A stretch of DNA of 11,538 bases from Planctomycetota bacterium (GTDB lineage Bacteria; Planctomycetota; MHYJ01; JACPRB01): the NCBI GenBank assembly GCA_016200125.1, contig JACQFK010000235.1, forward strand, positions 1 to 11,538, in the 5' to 3' direction. The notes beneath the pieces were generated by a model, which saw only the letters and a list, made by a program, of their open reading frames with translations, was not told the origin of the DNA and did not search any database. Shown here in pieces: positions 6,580 to 11,538 of the stretch. The stretch's first letter is position 1, and each line of letters opens with the position of its first letter. Position numbers and translations under genes: made by a program.

Positions 6580-7694
6580 TTGGGCGGCAGGTCGAGCAGC
6601 ACGAACTTCTTCGCCAGTTCGGGATCCTGCAAGGCGATCTGATCCCGGGTGACCGTCAGGGTCTCCGGCTGCAGGTCCCCGATCTTGCGGTACGCCTCGC
6701 CATAAGCCTCCGAAACGAAGCGCCGCCGGAGCCGGAGGCTGCCGCCCTCCTCCGTCGATTCGTAGATCGGATTCAGCTGGGATCCCGACACGAAGTAGTC
6801 GGCGCCGGTCCACATCTTGGGTTCCACTCCCGCGGTGAGGGTGAGGACGTCGTTCCCCCCGCCCGCGGAGCGGGTCAGGTCGAGGGATCGCGTCTTTACG
6901 AAAGACTCCAGGAGGTCCTGGTCGCGATAGAGGCGGGGGCTGCGCGCGGAGAACATCTCGAGGTAGGCCTCCGGCTCGAGGGGCGCGAGGGCGCCGCGGC
7001 ACCGGAAGGAAGGATCCGCCAGGCGCGACAGGAGCAGCGGTCCCCGGACCGCCCTCAGCAGCTCGCGAGCCGCGGCGGCGCGGTCGGGGAGATAGTTGAA
7101 CGTGTCCGCGCAGAGAGCGGCTTCGAAGGCCCCGTCCCGGAACGGGAGCGGCGCGGAGGCGTCGGCGCAGACGAAGAGCGCCGCGGGGGCGACGAAGCGT
7201 TTCGCCAGATAGAGCAGCGTGAAGTTGAGATCGAGCCCCACGACGACCGACTTGGGGAGGCGGCGGAACATCGCGTGGACGAGGTGGCCGGCGCCGCAGC
7301 CGAGGTCGAGCAGCGGACCCCGGTCGAGCGGGGTGAGGAGCGCCGCGGTCGAGAGGTAGGAGAGGTCGCTGAAGCGGTAGCGGAAGTAGTCGAGGTCGCG
7401 GGTCCGGCCGAGCGCTTCCGCGAGTTCGATGAAGGTCGCGTCGCGGTTGGAAATCGCCTCCGCGATGGCAGCCGATCCGCTGAACACGCGCCGGAGGAGT
7501 TTCCCGGCGAGACCCTCGGGGGGCGGAAGATGGCGGGCGAGCGCCTCTTCGACCGAAAAGCGGCGGTTGCGCGCCCAGGGGACGAGGAGGGGGATGTCGG
7601 CGACGACGGGCCAGGTGGAACAGCCGCAGACGAGCGCGTCGGCCTGCCGGTTGAGCGGACCGCGGCAGGACGGGCAGGCGAGGAGTTCGGGCAT
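6570..7694 (-). CDS. SAM-dependent methyltransferase with N-terminal zinc-ribbon-like domain
   Basis: 374 aa, cytoplasmic. Residues 5-38 resemble a Trm112-like zinc domain: C7-x2-C10 and C23-x-C25, followed by WPVVADIPLLVP. The class I methyltransferase core starts at 128 with LLDLGCGAGHLV (SAM loop), then VVGLDLN (151-157, acidic D155 for the ribose), ADASAPLPFRDGAFEAALCADTFNYLPD (split as 178-190 and 191-204). Residues 255-374 form an extension with FVKTRSLDL and a final LPPNYC that I cannot assign. Such Trm112-like plus methyltransferase fusions are often linked to lipid, quinone or glycan methylation; the substrate here is unknown. ATG 7694 has no clear ribosome site but lies 15 nt after an extended -10 box. 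It converges on the deacetylase-like gene and diverges from the glycosyltransferase pair. Confidence 0.85.
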   Translation of the reverse strand: MPELLACPSCRGPLNRQADALVCGCSTWPVVADIPLLVPWARNRRFSVEEALARHLPPPEGLAGKLLRRVFSGSAAIAEAISNRDATFIELAEALGRTRDLDYFRYRFSDLSYLSTAALLTPLDRGPLLDLGCGAGHLVHAMFRRLPKSVVVGLDLNFTLLYLAKRFVAPAALFVCADASAPLPFRDGAFEAALCADTFNYLPDRAAAARELLRAVRGPLLLSRLADPSFRCRGALAPLEPEAYLEMFSARSPRLYRDQDLLESFVKTRSLDLTRSAGGGNDVLTLTAGVEPKMWTGADYFVSGSQLNPIYESTEEGGSLRLRRRFVSEAYGEAYRKIGDLQPETLTVTRDQIALQDPELAKKFVLLDLPPNYC

Positions 7695-7709
7695 GGACGC
7701 TCGAGGCGT

Positions 7710-7718
7710 ACTCTAGCA
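7710..7718 (-). promoter_or_regulatory. Extended -10 promoter of the methyltransferase gene
   Basis: Minus-strand TGCTAGAGT (7718 down to 7710) has the TGN extension and a TAGAGT hexamer, ending 15 nt before ATG 7694. It implies a leader of about 8-9 nt with no ribosome site. Confidence 0.35.
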
Positions 7719-7736
7719 CGGAGGGGACGCGCCCGG

Positions 7737-7742
7737 TAGAAT
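7737..7742 (+). promoter_or_regulatory. -10 box for the glycosyltransferase pair
   Basis: TAGAAT, one mismatch from TATAAT, ends 13 nt before ATG 7756 in a GC-rich region. There is no clear -35 or ribosome site. It shares the 61-bp divergent region with the methyltransferase promoter. Confidence 0.35.
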
Positions 7743-7755
7743 ATTGTCGCGCTTC

Positions 7756-9198
7756 ATGAACTCCACCGGCCGATCGGTCTGGCTTCCGGGGATCGTGGGG
7801 CTGGCCCTCGTCCTCCGCCTCCTGCTCTTCAGCGGCATCCAGGGCAACGACGACTCCGTCTACTTCGCCGGCGCCCAGCGCTTCGCCCGCGGGGAGGGGC
7901 TTTCCTCCACCGATCTCCTCCAGACCCGCGTGGCCTACGTGGTGCCGCTGGCCCTCCTGTTCCGGATCTTCGGGCCGGGGCCCCTGTCGCTGGCCCTGCA
8001 GGCGCTGGCGGCCTCGCTCGCCCTCGTCGTGCTCGCGCATGAACTGGCGCGCGTCCGCTTCGGCGAGCGCACCGCCCGGGGGGCGGCCCTCTTTGTCGCG
8101 TTCCTCCCGCTCGACCTCGTCTACGCCACGCAAGCCAACACCGACGGCCCCCTGGCCTCCTGGCTGGCGATCGCAGCCTTCCTTCTGCTGCGCGCACCCG
8201 ATCTGCCCACCCCAAAAGGAAAGATCCTGTCCGCGGTTCTCGCCGGCGCCGCCCTCGGCGCGGCGCACCTCACGAAGGAGTCAGCGGTTCTCCTCTCGAT
8301 CATGATCCTTCCGCTCGTGGCGAGCCGGGCGAATCTCCGATGGATTGGAGCGGCCGCGGGAACGCTGGCCGCGATCGTCGCGGTCGAACTGGCCGTCTAC
8401 CAGCATCTTTTCGGCGACGCGTTCCATCGCATCCACGTCTCCGCCGCCATCCAGTCGAGCCAGGAGACGGGCCGGCTCCTGGCCCGCCTCCCCGCCGCGC
8501 CGTCGCTCTGCTTCGATCCGACGGCCGTGACGTTTCCCTATACCGCCGGATTCTTCGCGGTCTCGGCCGTCGGCTGCGCCTGGACGCTGTGGCGCGACCG
8601 CGCCCGGTCGGGAGGATTGGCCGCCTGGTGGCTCGGGAGCCTCCTCCTGCTCACCCTGCTTCCGCTCCGGCTCCAACCCCGGATGTTCGAGGTCCTGACC
8701 GTCCCGGGAGCCATCCTCGCGGCCCGCTTCGGGGAGGAGGTCCTCCTTCCCCGACTGCCCCGGGGCGCGCAGGTCCTCGCGGCCGGGGCGGCCCTGTTCG
8801 CGCTGGCCTGCAGTCTCCGGATCCACCAGGATGCGCTTCGCTGGCGCCGCGGGCCCGAATGGGCCCACGCCGAGCTGTCGCGGACGCCGGGACTGACGGT
8901 CGTCACCGATTCGCGGACCACGATGATGCTGAGGATGCTGTCGGGCGACGCTCCGCCCTACGCGCTCCGGCGCTTCGAGGCCTCCGACCCGCCGCCTCCT
9001 CCCGGCACGCTCCTGCTGTATGGCGACCGCAGCGCCGCGGCCAGCCGCGACTGGGATCGACACGAGCCTCCGCCCTGGTGGGCCGCTTCGGACCCTCCCC
9101 GCGAGACGGTCGCGGAACTGCGCCAGCCGGGGGCCTGGCGGCTCCGAGGTCCCCGGGGCGCGGAGGAACTCACGATCCTCCGACGGGTGACGCGGTGA
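7756..9198 (+). CDS. ArnT/GT39-like membrane glycosyltransferase
   Basis: 480 aa polytopic membrane protein of the dolichyl-phosphate-mannose/ArnT (GT-C) superfamily. These enzymes move a sugar from a polyprenyl-phosphate carrier onto an acceptor on the outer face of the membrane. After the first membrane helix (10-26) the first external loop reads GNDDSVYFAGAQRFARG (30-46), with D32/D33 in the place of the catalytic acid. Further hydrophobic segments lie near 60-73, 78-96, 109-125, 133-146, 158-171, 176-190, 196-214, 262-280, 289-305 and 338-354. TKES (173-176) matches a cytoplasmic-loop motif common in the group. Residues 355-480 form a soluble, proline- and arginine-rich tail. I chose ATG 7756; a TTG at 7744 in the same frame would add four residues but lies directly against the -10 box. 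The next gene overlaps its stop as GTGA. Sugar and acceptor cannot be told. Confidence 0.85.
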   Translation: MNSTGRSVWLPGIVGLALVLRLLLFSGIQGNDDSVYFAGAQRFARGEGLSSTDLLQTRVAYVVPLALLFRIFGPGPLSLALQALAASLALVVLAHELARVRFGERTARGAALFVAFLPLDLVYATQANTDGPLASWLAIAAFLLLRAPDLPTPKGKILSAVLAGAALGAAHLTKESAVLLSIMILPLVASRANLRWIGAAAGTLAAIVAVELAVYQHLFGDAFHRIHVSAAIQSSQETGRLLARLPAAPSLCFDPTAVTFPYTAGFFAVSAVGCAWTLWRDRARSGGLAAWWLGSLLLLTLLPLRLQPRMFEVLTVPGAILAARFGEEVLLPRLPRGAQVLAAGAALFALACSLRIHQDALRWRRGPEWAHAELSRTPGLTVVTDSRTTMMLRMLSGDAPPYALRRFEASDPPPPPGTLLLYGDRSAAASRDWDRHEPPPWWAASDPPRETVAELRQPGAWRLRGPRGAEELTILRRVTR

Positions 9199-10688
9199 AG
9201 TCCTGGAAGGGAGCCGCCGCGATCGGCCTGGTCTTCGCCGCCGCGCTCTTCGTCAAGATCGATGCGCCCTTCCTCCGCCACCGCGAAGTCGTGGGCGCGT
9301 ACTTCGCCGTGCTCGCCCGGAACCAGGTCCGCCTGGGCTCCTACGAAGTCAGCTGTCCGCGGCCGGACTCGGGCGTCTATCCGGACTGGCGGATCTACGC
9401 CTACGCGAACCGTCCCTTCGTCGGCACCTTCGTGACGTCGCTCTGGTTCCGGATCTTCGGGGACCGCGAGTGGGTCGTCCGGCTGAGCCTGATCTTCGCC
9501 TCGCTCGGCTCGCTGTTCGCCTTCTTCAAGCTGGCGGAGCGGCTGCTCGACGCGGACTCGGTCGTCCCGGCGACGGCGCTCTTCGCCTTCACGCCGATGT
9601 TCTGGTACTTCTCCGTCCTGGCCGTCCACCTCGTGTACGCGCTCTGCTTCTCGCTGGCGGCCTGGGCCTGCTGGGTGCGGGCGGAGGATTCCCGACGCCA
9701 TCTGTATCTCGCCTTCGGCTTCCTCTTCCTCGCCTGCGAGAGCGATTGGCCGGGCTACTACGCGGCGCTTTCACTCGGGCTGGACGCGTTCTTCCTGCGG
9801 CGTCGGGGCCGGGCGGCGGCGGTCGCGGCCTTCGCCCTGGCCTGCTTCGGGCTTCACGTGCTCCACCTCCTCTGGATCGATCCCGCCCATGGGCCCCTGC
9901 TGAAGCGCTTCCTCTCGGCGGGGGCGGCGCGGACGGTCGTCGGGATGCCGGGACCCTTCGCCTTCCTGTGGGGGGAACTGCGCGAGGGGGCGCTCTACTT
10001 CACCGTCGGCGGCGGCCTGCTGGCGCTCGTCGGGATGCGGAACCTGCCCCGCCGCGTCTGGCTCCTCGCGCTGCTGGGGCTGGACGAGGTCGTTTTCATG
10101 CGCTGGGCCCACGTCCACGACTACCTGACCTATCCTCTGGCGGCCTTCTTCGCGCTCGCCGCCGCCCGCGGGCTGCAGGCGCTCTGGACCGTTCCGGGCC
10201 GGCGCCTTGCGGCGGGAGCCTTGCTGGCGCTGGCTGCGGCGCAATCCCTTTGGATCACGGGAAGCCGCCTGATCCGGGAGGGAGCCTACGAGATCAACTA
10301 CCGCGCGGGCGTGGCGATCCACGAAGGCACAGGACCCGAGGACCGCGTGCTGATCACGATCGCGGACGAACGCCAGTTCACGCCCTACTACGCCGACCGG
10401 TACAGCGCCGGCGTGGAGGTCGATGAGCCGTTCCTGATGATCCACCCGAGCGGCCCGCGTTTCCCCGTCGCCGAGGTCGGCGATCTTGAGGCGCACTTCA
10501 AGGACTTCTCGGTGGTGCTCGTCGGCGATCCGGACCTCGCGGCGAAGGGGATCCGCTTCTTCAAGGGGCAGCGGCCCCCCGAGGCCTTCCGCTTCCTGGG
10601 TCCGGAGCATCCGCTGCGGCGCAGGCTGGAGTCGATCGCGCTCTCGAAGGTCACGAGCGGCGCCTTCGTGCTCTACCGGCTGCGCTGA
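9195..10688 (+). CDS. Second GT39-like membrane glycosyltransferase
   Basis: 497 aa from GTG 9195, which overlaps the stop of the preceding gene (GTGA), so the two are translationally coupled. The start region HREVVGAYFAVLARNQVRLGSY (29-50 in two parts) matches the 'xxE/D..GA.y...ARN..r.G' first-loop pattern of GT39-like transferases; E31 is the likely acid. Then come RPFVGTFVTSLWFRIFGDREWVVR (73-96 in two parts), a row of hydrophobic helices to about residue 350, SDWPGYY (183-189) and HVHDYLTYPLA (306-316), both seen in this group. The C-terminal 140 residues are soluble and probably external. It is not a duplicate of the upstream transferase: loops and length differ. Two coupled transferases of this kind suggest sequential or paired decoration of an envelope glycan or protein. 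Its stop is 3 nt from the converging livF stop, leaving no room for a terminator. Confidence 0.85.
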   Translation: MKSWKGAAAIGLVFAAALFVKIDAPFLRHREVVGAYFAVLARNQVRLGSYEVSCPRPDSGVYPDWRIYAYANRPFVGTFVTSLWFRIFGDREWVVRLSLIFASLGSLFAFFKLAERLLDADSVVPATALFAFTPMFWYFSVLAVHLVYALCFSLAAWACWVRAEDSRRHLYLAFGFLFLACESDWPGYYAALSLGLDAFFLRRRGRAAAVAAFALACFGLHVLHLLWIDPAHGPLLKRFLSAGAARTVVGMPGPFAFLWGELREGALYFTVGGGLLALVGMRNLPRRVWLLALLGLDEVVFMRWAHVHDYLTYPLAAFFALAAARGLQALWTVPGRRLAAGALLALAAAQSLWITGSRLIREGAYEINYRAGVAIHEGTGPEDRVLITIADERQFTPYYADRYSAGVEVDEPFLMIHPSGPRFPVAEVGDLEAHFKDFSVVLVGDPDLAAKGIRFFKGQRPPEAFRFLGPEHPLRRRLESIALSKVTSGAFVLYRLR

Positions 10689-10691
10689 GGG

Positions 10692-11405
<714 letters not shown>

Positions 11406-11422
11406 TAGAGACCCCCTCCGGA

Positions 11423-11538
11423 GAAAATCCGAAATCCAAAATCCGAAATCCGAAGGGGATTCCCCCCCATCCCCCTGCGGGGGAGTCGCTCCCCCCCGGG
11501 TTGGGGGACCCGGTTTGGATTTCGGATTTCGGATTTCG
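11423..11538. repeat. Inverted heptamer arrays around a G/C-run core
   Basis: The left array (11423-11454) holds about four tandem units of GAAATCC with variants GAAAATCC and AAAATCC. The right array (11514-11538) holds three exact GGATTTC units, the reverse complement, and continues to the edge. A perfect 16-bp inverted pair joins 11425-11440 and 11514-11529. Between them is a core of C and G runs containing a hairpin TCCCCC-TGC-GGGGGA (11470-11484) and a second, CCGGGT-loop-ACCCGG (11496-11513). The whole could fold as one large cruciform or stem. The AT-rich units contrast sharply with the surrounding GC-rich DNA. No ORF is supported. Such GGATTTC-type spacers occur between genes in several uncultivated GC-rich phyla; the origin is unknown to me. 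Confidence 0.8.

Noticed and set aside
7744..7755. TTG 7744 as the start of the first glycosyltransferase
   Set aside because: It is only one base from the -10 box and adds MSRF without family support. ATG 7756 is preferred, though not proven.
5560..8268. A 902-codon minus-strand frame across the deacetylase, methyltransferase and first glycosyltransferase genes
   Set aside because: It is out of frame with the motif-bearing methyltransferase and shows no domain; a composition artefact.
11423..11538. Reading the heptamer array as a CRISPR
   Set aside because: The units are 7 bp, directly tandem without unique spacers, and inverted between the arms; no cas gene is present.

Overview
The window is about 11.5 kb of GC-rich, densely coding bacterial chromosome. 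Every frame I accept is housekeeping or cell-envelope in character. I see no transposase, integrase, phage gene, CRISPR array, tRNA or rRNA. The organism cannot be named from this alone. A GTP-type PEP carboxykinase, a long SAICAR synthase, a secreted DUF1570/peptidase-MA-like protein and an AT-rich heptamer repeat suggest an uncultivated Planctomycetota- or Acidobacteriota-like lineage; this is an inference.

Left half (1-5552, minus strand). Five genes run leftward as one tightly packed transcription unit: pckG (GTP PEP carboxykinase), ruvC (Holliday junction resolvase), an HprK/PEPCK-fold protein with a ruined nucleotide-binding loop, purC (SAICAR synthase) and nth (endonuclease III). Junctions are 0, -4, 15 and 1 nt. 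After nth there is an 87-nt gap holding a GC hairpin and an extended -10 promoter. A secreted protein gene follows and runs off the left edge. The operon joins gluconeogenesis, purine synthesis and two DNA-repair enzymes, so it looks like shared expression of core genes rather than one pathway.

Middle and right (5553-10688). An 82-bp divergent promoter region separates pckG from a plus-strand polysaccharide-deacetylase-like gene. That gene overlaps tail-to-tail by 10 nt with a minus-strand methyltransferase carrying an N-terminal zinc-finger-like domain. From a second divergent promoter region (7695-7755) the methyltransferase is read leftward, and two overlapping GT39/ArnT-like membrane glycosyltransferase genes are read rightward. 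Together these four suggest a small envelope-glycan locus: two lipid-linked-sugar transferases, a carbohydrate-esterase-like protein and a methyltransferase. The substrates are unknown.

Right end (10692-11538). livF, the second ATPase of a branched-chain amino-acid ABC importer, converges on the glycosyltransferase genes with only 3 nt between stops. Upstream of livF lie 133 bases with no gene, filled by inverted arrays of the heptamer GGATTTC flanking a core of G and C runs; the window ends inside this repeat. No gene-free stretch exceeds 300 bases.

I did not find a convincing new defence, mobile or RNA system. The items most worth a second look are the degenerate HprK-like protein next to pckG, the heptamer/palindrome element, and the repeated pattern of extended -10 boxes close to start codons.
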